A DNA stretch of 64,000 nucleotides from Nectonema munidae. Its lineage: Eukaryota; Nematomorpha; Nectonematoida; Nectonematidae. The stretch is taken from assembly GCA_030549495.1 (NCBI GenBank), contig JAUIRK010000970.1:250001-314000 (forward strand), in the 5' to 3' direction. Positions 1 to 10,476 of the stretch are shown in pieces (the stretch's first letter is position 1; each line of letters starts with the position of its first letter). The notes beneath the pieces were generated by a model. That model was given only the letters and a program-made list of their open reading frames with translations, was not told the DNA's origin and ran no database searches. Made by a program: the position numbers and the translations under genes.

Positions 1-229
1 AAGGAAAGGCAACCGAGTCCAAAAGGATTCCCACTACAATGACAGCAACCGCATCAACCACTTGTCCAAGGAGAAAGAGAGCTCCCGTCACCTTCTGATC
101 CATGTTGATCACCAACGTGAAGAAGATGATGAAGTAGCTGAACCAAATTGATGCACACATGTCGTTCAAGATGTGGCCCATTGAAAAGCCCAACTTTTGT
201 CTCACATCCTTTACCTTTTTGACGTGCAT
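1..229 (-). CDS. MFSD12-like MFS transporter, N-terminal coding exon (partial)
   Basis: The first 76 codons of a major facilitator superfamily protein read open from an ATG at 229-227 to the window edge, so the gene continues outside. The peptide begins MHVKKVKDVRQKLGFSMGHI and contains HILNDMCASIWFSYF, followed by a hydrophobic helix, then GALFLLGQVVDAVAVIVVGI as a second helix. The motif 'G-H-x-LND-x-CAS-x-WF-x-Y' followed by 'LLGQV-x-D' is, from memory, characteristic of the N-terminus of MFSD12, a lysosome/melanosome cysteine transporter in vertebrates. Base composition here is clearly less AT-rich than the flank. Upstream of the ATG the DNA becomes AT-rich with no other obvious in-frame start. 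Other MFS subfamilies (MFSD2-like GPH transporters) share part of this pattern, so the family is firmer than the exact orthology. Confidence 0.72.
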   Translation of the reverse strand, partial: MHVKKVKDVRQKLGFSMGHILNDMCASIWFSYFIIFFTLVINMDQKVTGALFLLGQVVDAVAVIVVGILLDSVAFP

Positions 230-841
230 TTTTCCTTTCTCAAAAATACGTTCTTTTCTATTTCTGAAATTCAGATAAAATATAGATATGTACTTGGAAC
301 TTTAATTAATGAACGATAGACGTAGCGCCAATGGGCTACTACCTACCATGCCCGTGATGAAAAGTTTGCCCCCCCCCCCCCAGAGAGAATAGTTTTGATG
401 AGTAAAAATGTTTAATAAAATTGGAACGAAAGTTGATTTAAATTAAGTACATATCCAATTTGAACTTAATTAAAATTATTATTACAGTATTTGCTATTAT
501 TTTAATTTTGGAGGCAAATTATAGGTAATTTATTCTTAAATATATTCATTTGTATTAATTTATTCGGACAGAAATAATTCTATTGTAAAATAGATACAGA
601 CATGCGCATAAAAGGGGGTATATAGATTTGGAGAAACAAATTATGCCGTCAAAAATGTAGATAAAATTAGGCTGAGTCACCATGAAAAAACAATTAGATA
701 AATTAATATTCAGCAAAATGTTTATTCATGCAAAAATTAACATTTTTAGGATGAGTTTTGGACCAATATGGTGTTATACCTCTGTTTTTGCGATTCCAGT
801 ATTTGAGTATTTGGGTGTCTAATGTCAATATGTGTGTATTC

Positions 842-862
842 GTATGTATGTATGTATGTATG

Positions 863-892
<30 letters not shown>
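842..892. repeat. (TATG)n microsatellite
   Basis: About thirteen uninterrupted TATG units. It lies inside one copy of a dispersed repeat whose second copy near 50.5 kb carries only a few such units, so it probably expanded after insertion. The open frame running through it is an artefact of the period-4 repeat. Confidence 0.95.
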
Positions 893-893
<1 letters not shown>

Positions 894-2179
894 TGTCTAG
901 ATGTTTAGGTGTCAGGCGTGTATTAAGACAAATAAATATCCTAACAGCGAGAATAGGTTTCCAGAAATGTTCCAGAAAACCATGTCAACTATTCTGCAGA
1001 TTGAGGTACAAATGTGAATAGTCAAAATCAGCGTTAGAGTGCACTAAACAGAGCATCACTTACAAAATGAAAGGAAAGAAGAAAAGTGAGGAAAAGTAAT
1101 TCATCCTTCTCGTCTATAACTTTTTTATGATCTGTTGATGACCTGGTCCCAAATTCTTTTTAAAAGGGCTCATTTTTTCATAAATAGCCTGCAAAATTGA
1201 TTCAATCTTTTAGTAATATTATTGAAATGATAAAGATTAGCTTCATACATGTATATAGGAAGTTGAGGCAATAGTTCACAGAAAAATGTAGTCGCTGCTA
1301 CTATATATAAAGTAGTAGCCAGTAAGTAATATAGTAAAATTAACAATGCTATAGTACCCTTTATACTACTATACTAATTTTTTTAAATAAAGTGAAATAG
1401 TAAATCATCGAGTGAAAGGTTCTAAATGTTAAATTCAGACAAAGAATCATTGAGCACAAAAGAAAAAACTTTGTTGGGAGATAATATTTGAATAAAAAGC
1501 AAAATATTTTAAAAACTTTTCATATATATATTTTATTATATATATTTCTTCATTTTAATTAATAAATAGTTATAGAACATTGTAATTATCAAAATGTATT
1601 AAATAATATAGTCATATTAGCGCGAGCTAAATAGAAAATTTTGAAAAGTAAGTAAAGTATGAATTTTGAAAAAATAACTTGAAGAATTAGAAGTTAAGCA
1701 AGAATATGGAAAATTGGTAAAAATTATAAGCAAGTAAAATGAAATGAATATAAATAAGAAGGTATCGCTTTAATTAACATATAGCTCTTTTATATGTGTA
1801 TGATCAGGTTTGCCATTTTGAATGCTTTACTATTTTTTGTCACTATTATATGTAAAAAAAATTTTTTTTCAGTTGGATCTTAAATTAAATATATTTATTT
1901 TGAATTTATATTCAATTTGGATCGCCAAATTTTGTTTAGTTAGCTCGTAAAAGGTTGCAGTCGTTATGAGCTTCCTATTCAAGTTCTTATGATAAAATTG
2001 AAAGCATATTTAGGTTTATAATATGAAAAAAATTTGTGTTAAAGCATTTATATCGTAAAGTGAGGAAGGTGATGAAGTGCTTTTTTATATTAATGGAAGT
2101 ATTTTTTATTAAATAGGAATTTAGACCCCACATTTAAATTTAGAAGGATTTTTACTTGTAGGTATCGGATCTAAAGAAA

Positions 2180-2280
2180 CAATATTCTTCCATATAGCTG
2201 GTCAGATCATAGGAAAGTCAAGATGAGGATTCGAAGCCGGGATTATCAGATCAGAAAAGTACGCTTCAACCTCTAGAAAA
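2180..2280 (-). mobile_element. tRNA-derived SINE fragment (SINE-D)
   Basis: Read on the minus strand, the segment has a box A-like stretch (TAGAGGTTGAAGCG) and 30-40 bases later a good box B (GGCTTCGAATCCTC), the layout of a pol III promoter in a tRNA-derived SINE. No clear target duplication was found, and the ends are approximate. Confidence 0.4.
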
Positions 2281-3730
2281 TGTGGATAATCAAGTTTAGA
2301 TCTTAGACAATTTTTTGGTGTATTTTAATTTTTTGGATGTGAAAGTCATTGCTTGACTTATATTAAATTTTGTCTCAAAAAATTGAAAAAGGAAGAGCGA
2401 TCGATGGCTTGTATTTCAATGAGGTAACAAAATGTTTCATTTATAAGCAATGAGCCTTGTGGGTTCTTAACACACTAAAACCAAAAACAACAAATATATG
2501 TATTCAAAATTAATCTTTCACACTCTGGATCGCCTTCTTCAATTGACATGTCGTATATTAAGGCTTGTATTTTTTTTTAATTGTGTCCATGACTTTTATT
2601 AGGAAGTGGATTATATTTTTATTTTTTTCAAAAAATTTGACGATGGCTTATATTTAGGCTGACCATATGTACATGTTATAAGAGGAAGACTGTGGTTTTT
2701 ATCATGTAATTTGAACGTCCCGTCTTTTTTTAAATGCTCTGTTTTTTATTATTGCTACAAATAATAATATAAAAATTTTTCATCATAAGTAATATATAAT
2801 ATAACACAAATATCTCCTAAAACTTCAATGGTTTAAAACGAAAAAATGAATTATGAATGTGACAACGTTTATTCTAAAATTTTGAAAGACGAACAGTTAT
2901 TGCATAAAGTTACTTCATCAGAAAAATAAGATTGAAAGCATATCTAGCAAAAAAAAATTTTTCATAAATTTTTTACGAATAGATGTAATTTATTTTATTA
3001 TATTGTTTTTTATAACATATATAAGTTTGTTTTGAATTTACCTTCAACTAAACTTGCTTTTCAAAATTATCGTTTTTTTGCTGGCATTTGTTGAAATGTC
3101 CCACTTTTGTCACAAAAAAGTATGGGCAGCCTACTTTTATTAGAAAGATGGCTTGTAATATATGAAACACGGGAGTTAACGAGGAGATGGAGATAAATGG
3201 GTAATATAAATATTATATACCTGAAATTTATTAATTTTTATAAAAAAAATCAGGAGAATATGAAAATTTAATGATGAGGAAACTATCAGCTCAGTGTCAA
3301 AATGAGCCAAACTACAAAATAATGCATGATAGGAAAAACTTTTGATATCTCGTTCTTTTTTCAAATTTTATTTCTTTTTGAATGAGACAAAACACACACA
3401 CACGCACTTAATCGAAATTTCGTTTCAGTTTGATTGTAGTTTAACATTTAGGATTGAATAATGATTTAACTTTATCAAAACAGTGAAATATGGTAGATCA
3501 TTTTTACAGTCAAATAAAAATTATTATGATTAGCTATAAAAAAAAATATAAACTTATTTTGATTAAGTGCATTTCATAACATTTCTTTTAAGGTCGTTTT
3601 ATAACTCCATTTAAATTTTTTTTGTTTTTTTTTCAAAATGAGCTTTATTAGCCATCTAGTTTTATGATAAGCAAGTTTTTGCTACATTTTCTTATAACTC
3701 TTGCAACTTTAGTTCAGAAATTTGGAGCAA

Positions 3731-3865
3731 CCCTGGCGCGAGAAAGGTTGTCTCCGGTCTAGATGCCTGATTTCAATGCATCAAGGTTTTGATTCGAATT
3801 TAGCAACAAATCTTCTCATCTCATAGTTTGACAGAAACAGCCATGTCACTATTGCCTTTACCTTA
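3731..3865 (+). mobile_element. Degenerate SINE-A copy
   Basis: The 3' half matches the well-preserved SINE at 43302-43457: a TCATAGTTTGACA block, a GCC block and the terminal CCTTTACCTT tail appear in the same order with a short internal deletion. A box B-like GATTCGAATT lies at about 3791. It is older than the 43-kb copy. Confidence 0.5.
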
Positions 3866-4500
3866 ATTTTTTTTAAAAAAATGGAGAAATTTTCACATAA
3901 AATATGGTCGTTGCGCCATTTCTAATTCAAAATTAAGTCACTTCTAAAGATCTCGCGAAACTTGTTACTCTATTATATCTACATATACCGAATTTTTGAA
4001 TGGTTTTTGTTTTCCACAATAAAATTTGTTTCTTTTTCCAAAAGAAATATTTAGGAATGAGGTCTAAAAAGGTTTTCTACACTTATTTTAGTTAAATAAT
4101 AAATTATATAATGTTTGTATAAAGAAACAATAAATTTAGAATAAAGATGTTTACCGATACAAGCCTAAGCAAATATTGCATTATATTTGATTACAAGAGA
4201 GCAAAGTTTACAAGATTTGGAAATACAGATTGACCTAAGTATTTCTATCCCTAAATAAGAGCGTAGCTACATGGGACAAATGTCGCTCTAATCCAAATGG
4301 AACTTATGTATTTTTATAAAGATTTTGATCTTTGAAAATATTTGGAAAGAAAAATTTAACCGATCGCCTTGCTAGGTAAAAAAAACTGACAATTTCAAAT
4401 AGTAAAATTTATTTGTCTGCAATTTTTTACGCACTCTTGGTAAAAAAAATTATAGGTTTTGATTAAAAATTAGCATAAAAAACACATTCATTTTAAAAAA

Positions 4501-4506
4501 TTTATT
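4501..4506 (-). terminator. Poly(A) signal AATAAA of the GCDH-like gene
   Basis: TTTATT on the plus strand reads AATAAA on the minus strand, 26 bp beyond the stop codon of the GCDH-like gene and in the right orientation. AATAAA is frequent in such AT-rich DNA, so support is positional only. Confidence 0.45.
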
Positions 4507-4531
4507 CAAAAAATTCAATTTAATAAAATTA

Positions 4532-5749
4532 TTAAAATGCTGGAAATCCAGTAATAGCTTGTCCAAGTATCAGCCCGTGTATGTCTGGAGTTCCACCATA
4601 CGTTTTAATCGCTTCCAAATTTACAAAATGTCTTAAAATATGATTTTGCGCGAGTATTCCATTCGCACCTAAAATATCTCTGCATCTTTGAACAATCTCA
4701 AAAGCTTTATTACAATTGTTTCGCTTCAGTAAACTTATCGCTTCGTGAGGAAGCTCATCGTCATGAAGTAGGCTACTCGCAGAATAGCAAGCTAATTCAG
4801 CTAAACACAAATCTGTGTACATATCAGCCAATTTTATTTGGATTGATTGAGTTGATGCAAGACTCTTGCCAAACTGATATCTTCTTACAGCGTAATCTCT
4901 GGAGTAATTGAAACAGAATCTGGCAGCGCCTAACACTCCCCAAGAAATCCCGTATCTGGCATAGTTCAAACATTTGTATGCAGATTTTAGGCCGATTGCT
5001 GAGGGCAGTTTTTCTGTAGAAGAAACTTTCACATTATTCAGTTTAATGTTTCCCGTCGTAATAGCGCGTAAAGCTAATTTACCTTCAATTTTTTCTACAT
5101 GTACTCCAAGCAAGTTCTTATGTAGAACAAAACCTCCTATTTTTCCATCTTTTGTGTTTTTGGCCCAAACTATAAAAATATCAGAGACCGGAGCGCTAGA
5201 AATCCAACTCTTTTCTCCAGTTATGATATAGCAGTCATTGCTTTCGTCAAATTCATATGTTGTTTCTAATTTAGCAGGATTACTCCCATGATTAGACTCT
5301 GTCAGTGCAAAACAACCTATAAGATTTCCTTTTCTCAAACTTGGAATGTACATCTCTTTCTGTTCTTCGCTGCCAAAGTTGTAGATTGTTTGCATCACTA
5401 ATAAAGACTGCTCACTCCAACACGATCTATATGCGCTATCAACCGCTTCCAACTCCATTGATATTAAACCAACAGCAAGAAAAGAAATCCCAGAGCAGCC
5501 AAAGCCATTTATGGATGCTCCAAGCACATTTAACTGACCCAGTTTTTGGAAGATATCTTTATCGAATTTTTCTACGCGATTTTCTTCAACAATACGATTC
5601 ATCAAATCATCTCGACAAAACTTTCTAACACTTTTGACCAAAGATTTTTCCTTTTCAGATAAATTATATGATAAAAAAGGATTAAAATACTCGTAATGCA
5701 ATTTTCTAAAAAGTGATGTAAGATATTTATTTTGAAATTTTAAAAACAT
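4532..5749 (-). CDS. Glutaryl-CoA dehydrogenase-like acyl-CoA dehydrogenase, intronless, catalytic Glu replaced
   Basis: A single uninterrupted 405-codon frame covers the whole acyl-CoA dehydrogenase fold. Glutaryl-CoA dehydrogenase (GCDH) is a mitochondrial FAD enzyme that oxidises and decarboxylates glutaryl-CoA in lysine and tryptophan breakdown. The GCDH-specific run is recognisable: LGASINGFGCSGISFLAVGL, SAYRSCWSEQSLLVM (substrate-binding Arg kept), IGCFALTESNHGSNP, KSWISSAPVSDIFIVWA, NYARYGISWGVLGAARFC, RRYQFGKSL, LLKRNNCNKAFEI and DILGANGI. A basic, short N-terminus (MFLKFQNKYLTSLFRK) could be a mitochondrial presequence. Vertebrate GCDH is about 438 aa with its presequence. Two departures stand out. 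The catalytic motif Y-E-G-T-x-D-I-H reads Y384-G385-G386-T-P-D-I-H, so the base glutamate is glycine (codon GGT at 4597-4595). The TEPNSGSDP loop reads TESNHGSNP. The absence of introns beside a 15-exon neighbour suggests a retrocopy. An open frame with these changes suggests a changed or lost activity rather than fresh decay. Confidence 0.9.
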   Translation of the reverse strand: MFLKFQNKYLTSLFRKLHYEYFNPFLSYNLSEKEKSLVKSVRKFCRDDLMNRIVEENRVEKFDKDIFQKLGQLNVLGASINGFGCSGISFLAVGLISMELEAVDSAYRSCWSEQSLLVMQTIYNFGSEEQKEMYIPSLRKGNLIGCFALTESNHGSNPAKLETTYEFDESNDCYIITGEKSWISSAPVSDIFIVWAKNTKDGKIGGFVLHKNLLGVHVEKIEGKLALRAITTGNIKLNNVKVSSTEKLPSAIGLKSAYKCLNYARYGISWGVLGAARFCFNYSRDYAVRRYQFGKSLASTQSIQIKLADMYTDLCLAELACYSASSLLHDDELPHEAISLLKRNNCNKAFEIVQRCRDILGANGILAQNHILRHFVNLEAIKTYGGTPDIHGLILGQAITGFPAF

Positions 5750-7670
5750 TTTATTTTTTAGCTAGATTAGACTGAAGTTTATATTTGGAAAAATATTTTA
5801 TTTATTTTTAAAAAATTTATAAACATGAAAATAAAATTGCTTAATTTTTATATTTCTTTATATTGAATAAGTCAAAGAAAAATTCTGATATTCATGATTC
5901 ATCCCAAACTAAACACTAGACATATATAGATCTAGGATGCTCGATTATAGAGACTTTCTATAAAATAATATCAGAAGTAAACTATGCTAATAACAAAATA
6001 AAATTTTCTTACTATTAATTAATTTAATTTGTTCTTTTTTTTCTTTATTATAAGAATAAAGAGCACATTTCACTTTTCCAAAATAAAACGAATTCAATTT
6101 GATATCTGCAAACATATTTTTTCTTTTATTAAATAATTGGCATTTTTTTAAGAATAATAATTGGCAAGTTATATCTCCGATTTTATAGCTGTATCGTTAC
6201 TATTAAGAATAATTTTATGTACACTTTTAATATAACAACCTTGACATTCTTAATTTTAAAGCTTTTAATGATTTTATGTACCTATAGTGTGTGTGCGAAT
6301 ACAATTTTTTTTGCTTGATGCGAATCTTGTTGTAGTGCGGTTTGCAATTTAAGTAATACTTTTCATTTAGTTTAGATTGATACCAGGGGCACACATCCGT
6401 ATGGGGGAGGGGCGACGGTCCTTCAATATGATTTCCAGGGATGAAATATTTGTTCATTAACATCCACTTCTTTGTTATAGTAATGCACAGTTGAGCTATC
6501 TTTGATTAGAGTCAGTAACGTAGCCCGTAATTTGAACAAGAGCCCATGCATTTTTGAGCAAGACGAGTATTTTTTATAGCGCATAACTATATAAGAACTC
6601 TATAATTTAAAGCTTTAAATGTTTATCCCGATTAATTACTGTAACCAAACCAGTCGATAGGGGGGGGTAAGGGAGCTTGATACCATGGGATTAATTTTGC
6701 CCATCTGAAGCTCCTTTGAAATATATAAATGTATACACTTTCTTATATTCTCAGCCCCATAAAATTCAGTTTTGCCCCTCCCCTTGATCAGTTTTGCCTC
6801 CCCCCTTGTACTTGAAATCGGGCGACGGGGCTAATTTAAACAAGTCTTTTATTCTAGAAATCAAATACATAGCATCTTTATCCTTAGATATTCGTTTTAT
6901 TTAATGTTTTATTTTTTTTTATCAACATTTCTTAGAATAGGTGGCAATGTTTTTACACTTTGCTTAAAAATTTTGTTAATAAAACTTAGTACAAATAATA
7001 TCATTTTTATGTTATTTTTAGCGTATAACTTAGGGATTGGAATAGCTAATTTATATAAATATAAAGTTTATTGTTCCAAAAATTATAAACTCTAATTTCT
7101 ATTTAAAATGGCCAAATTTAAATTCACGGCCAGATATCTGTCAATTCATAGACCCATTGGACATATCCTAAATAGATTTTCAAACAATTTACTTTAAACT
7201 GACTGAATATATGTGTAGGTAGAATATGAAGATTATATAAGGTGATTCTTTGTTTTTCTGTTGTTACTAATCTATCTTGGTAACATTTCGTTGCTAAAAA
7301 TTTTAAAATTTAATTTTAAGCAAAAATGCATTTCAGTACAGAGTTCCGCCTAACCAATTTATTTGATATGAACCAAGCTTGTTGACAATTAGTAAAATGA
7401 TAGGCTGAGAAATATCTTTTAGCTCCTAATCAATATTGCATCGGATAGTGGAGTTGTCGAATAACCTGCTTGGATAAATGGTGTCTAAATGTATTACCAA
7501 TGAGTCCTCTAAACCCTTTCAATATGGTTTTAGAAGACAAAGGCATGTTTAACCTTCGAACACCAAATATAAAATCGTTTCAACCAAAAATTCAGCTCCC
7601 TAAAGATTTACAAAAGAAATCATTTTTATTCATGGTATAAAGCTTTCATTTGGTTAGAGTATAGCATATC
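5750..7670. other. AT-rich spacer with G/C tracts
   Basis: No coding region is supported. Between about 6380 and 6830 there are several short G- and C-runs, including two AGTTTTGCC-plus-C-run blocks about 30 bp apart, in an otherwise AT-rich stretch. This is typical of subterminal sequence in degraded hAT-type elements, but no paired ends were found. Confidence 0.4.
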
Positions 7671-7677
7671 TATTAGA

Positions 7678-8840
7678 CTATACAGGTAGACTGTGACCAT
7701 CTGTTTCAATAACTGGTAAATGTCCTAAATTTGGCTCTGTTTTGGCCAATGCAATTCTCATATCATTACTGACTTCCTATCTTTTTCTGGATTATGGTTT
7801 CAATGCAAGTAGCATGAAAAACGCTTGCTCACACTCATCTCGTATGTAGTGGCAAAACGAATCAGAGCTTTCAGAGCAATCTTTCCAAGAATAGGACTCT
7901 CCCATTTCAATCCAAATATCTCAAAGGTTTATTTCAGAAAAACATGTTTTGCACCTCCTCAATCATTAACCAAATCAATAAACTGTTCTTTAATTTCTGA
8001 GAACAGAATACTAAGCGAGATTATACACGGGTTTTTGATAAATTGATAGTATTTTTCAAATTTTTGTATATGTTCGAAAATCAAGCAAAATTTTTCTTGT
8101 CAAAGAATGCAATTATCCCAGCTTCCTTTCAAAAACTGTCATTTTTTTATTAGAATGGAGTACTCTGATCTTTTTTCCTTGCAGTGCAAGGTTAAAGTAA
8201 TTCATATATTCAAATATGTTCACAAAAAAATTATAGACATCACATGCAATCTACTGCATCTAATGAATCTACATGCATGTCTAGTTTGCCTTGCATAGAT
8301 TGCTGGATTACTTTCCATAGTATCGCTTGGAAAATATCCCTTTTGAAAAGCCACCTCCCGTTTGAGTACAGCAAGAGTTTTTCAAATTGAAAACAAACAT
8401 GTTTTGAAGCATTGCTTTAATGAAATACACTGTTTTAATGACTTCATTGAAAACATTTTTCAACGCATCGGGTATGGTTTTATGGCTCGGCTCACCGAGT
8501 ACATATTACATCGGGAGATTTTTGTTTAGCCAGATTTCGACTTAATACCATGTGCTGTAAAAAAATGTATCACTTTGTCAAAGGTTTTTCTTACAGTTGT
8601 TCAATTACTGAGTTTCACAAAATTTAAAATTGTCTAACAGATTCTTGTCATATACATATTGACGCAAACACAAGGATGAGACAAGTTTGCAGCATCCATC
8701 GTTTCATCAATCTGAGAAAAAAAGTTGAAAATCGAATTCCGAATCAATAAAACCACTTTTGACATGTCATCAGACGTCTCTCCTATTAGCCTTCTAATGG
8801 TATCGTTTGACAGGAAGATTGCATCTCTTTATTCTTTTTA
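7678..8840 (-). pseudogene. hAT (Charlie-type, SCAND3/ZBED5-like) transposase relic
   Basis: Minus-strand reading gives collinear hAT transposase pieces in different frames. At 8660-8830 it reads [20 protein letters not shown] followed by an SQIDETMDAANL block, the region of the first catalytic Asp where relatives have QLDESTDV. Around 7700-7930 it reads ILGKIALKALIRFATTYEMS then RIALAKTEPNLGHLPVIETD and a stop at 7680-7678, the end of the dimerisation region. Several frameshifts and stops and a shortened middle show that it is dead. A hAT-type right end lies just outside at 8977. The related relic at 35.3-39.8 kb belongs to the same broad group. Confidence 0.68.
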
Positions 8841-8934
8841 AATGTGATTTATTGGTAAAAATGACAAATCACCCAATATGGGTGCAATATTTTGCGAAAA
8901 ACGATTCATTCAGTGTCCCCTTCTGAATCCCCAT

Positions 8935-8977
8935 GGAACTTCTTGACATCCAGCGGACTCCAGTTTGAAAACCATTG
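8935..8977 (-). repeat. hAT terminal inverted repeat (right end of the Charlie-type relic)
   Basis: Read on the minus strand the end is CAATGGTTTTCAAACTGGAG followed by TCCGC. This matches the known hAT-Charlie end type CAGTGGTTTTCAAACTGGGG. It lies about 140 bp beyond the N-terminal coding remnant, in the expected orientation. The opposite end was not found. Confidence 0.5.
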
Positions 8978-9190
8978 AGCTATAAGGTTGATGCAATCAG
9001 AATTTCAAACAAGGTAATTTGACTTCATAAAATCTGTGCAGTTGTGGTGGGATTGAGAGCTTACAGTGCAAGTATAATGTCGGGTAATAATAGTGGTGTG
9101 TTCATTGTACAAAAATTCTTTTATAATAAATTTTGAGAATTATAAAAAAAAAGTTTGCCCCTCAAAAATTTTGAGGATGTGACCCCTGAT

Positions 9191-10476
9191 CAGGCCCGGA
9201 TTAACCTAGTGGCTGAAGTGGCTTATGCCACGGGCCCCGCATTTTGAGGGGCCCCGCAAGCAGCTTTGATTTTTAATAAAGCATATAGCAATTATATTGA
9301 ATATATAATACATAATATTGATTTAAATATAACATAAAGATAATAAAGAAGAGAAGTTTGATTGATTGTTCAAAAATTGTCAAAGAGCTTCAAAATAGAA
9401 TGACGTAATTTTTGTCTTTTCATTTTCTTCTCTCTTCAAGTTTATTCCTGCCTGACATTATCTTTTTAACATTATCTTTATCTGTGATTTGCAACGTTTG
9501 AATTTTGTAAGTGTTTCTTTGTTTGTTTATACAAGGCGCATGGACGTCCGCAAAAAAAATGTAGGGAGGGGCAAACTTTTTTTTCAAATATAAAAATAAT
9601 GTAATAATTTGTGAAACAAATAATGTGATTTTTATTCAAAAACATGCATTTTTCATACTATGATAATAATACATGCTTCCAGGCAAGGGTGTGTCCAGAA
9701 AATTTATTTGAAAAGGGGGGCAAATATTAAATTTAAAAATTTTTAATATTTTCCGATATCTTTATATTTAGTTTACCCTGAAAAGTAAGTAATTTTTTAC
9801 TTTTTTTTAACTTGTTTAGTTTTTTGAAAATCTAAATTTTTTGAATATGGTTTCACTATCAAAATAAATTTCTTTATAATTTTTTTTCAAAGATTAATGA
9901 TTAAGGAGAGTATTGTAAGTTAATTAAATACCAACGCAATCATATTGCAATATGAGGTTTTGACAGAGGCTGGATAGAAATTAGGTATAAACCGTTCCAA
10001 GATCTGCGCTCTTATCAAACTCGGTTGTATATGGTGACACAATACGTGAATATTTTACACAATTTAGATATAGTGGCATGTATTAAGTCTTATTGCTATA
10101 AAACATTGCCATGGTATGATAGGTTTGAAAAGAGTCCATGTGTGTATCGTCAACTTTGCGGACGCCTGTGACTAAGCTACTAATTTTTTTATTGCAAAAA
10201 AAATAAAAATGATGCTATTTTTTGTTTAAACGTTTTAGATAAATAAAAAGATGAGTTTTACAAGTGGTGTATTTCGTGAAAGGGGCAAAAATCGTAATTA
10301 TCTCTCTGGAGCTGCAAAAAGAAAAATGAAACAAAGACACGAAGCATGAGAAAGTGAAGTTTTGAGCAAAGTTCGAAAAATATCAAATATCCTTTTGCCA
10401 AAGTCTGAAAATGTCGATGTAGTTGAGCTCAGCCTTAAATCCACTATTACAGATTCACAATTACCCGCACAACATG
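9191..10476 (+). mobile_element. 5' part of a second hAT element with N-terminal coding exon
   Basis: It begins with CAGGCCCGGATTAA, the same end type as the element at 10477. From the ATG at 10251 the plus strand encodes MSFTSGVFRERGKNRNYLSG followed by AAKRKMKQRHEA. This 'YLSGAxKRKxKQ' start is, from memory, typical of ZMYM/TTF-type hAT transposases. The frame has one stop, then continues readably to the junction at 10476, where the next hAT end begins. The rest of the protein is not seen. Between 9534 and 10167 lies a pair of opposed ends containing GACGTCCGCAAA and GGCGTCCGCAAA, possibly a smaller element inserted before the coding exon. Confidence 0.5.

Larger units (their letters stand above)
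230..4490. other. AT-rich spacer between the transporter exon and the GCDH-like gene
   Basis: No coding exon is supported here. It holds a poly-C run (369-381), a (TATG)n tract, one copy of a dispersed repeat (about 700-1050), a minus-strand SINE-like tRNA head (about 2180-2280), a short CA tract near 3391 and a degenerate SINE-A copy (about 3731-3865). The rest is long A/T runs without recognisable structure. Confidence 0.6.

Noticed and set aside
758-1021. 87-codon open frame with a Cys-Met-Tyr-Val repeat
   Set aside because: The repeated peptide comes from the (TATG)n microsatellite inside a dispersed repeat.
4974-5628. Plus-strand open frames opposite the GCDH-like gene
   Set aside because: Antisense shadows of a conserved minus-strand coding sequence, without similarity of their own.
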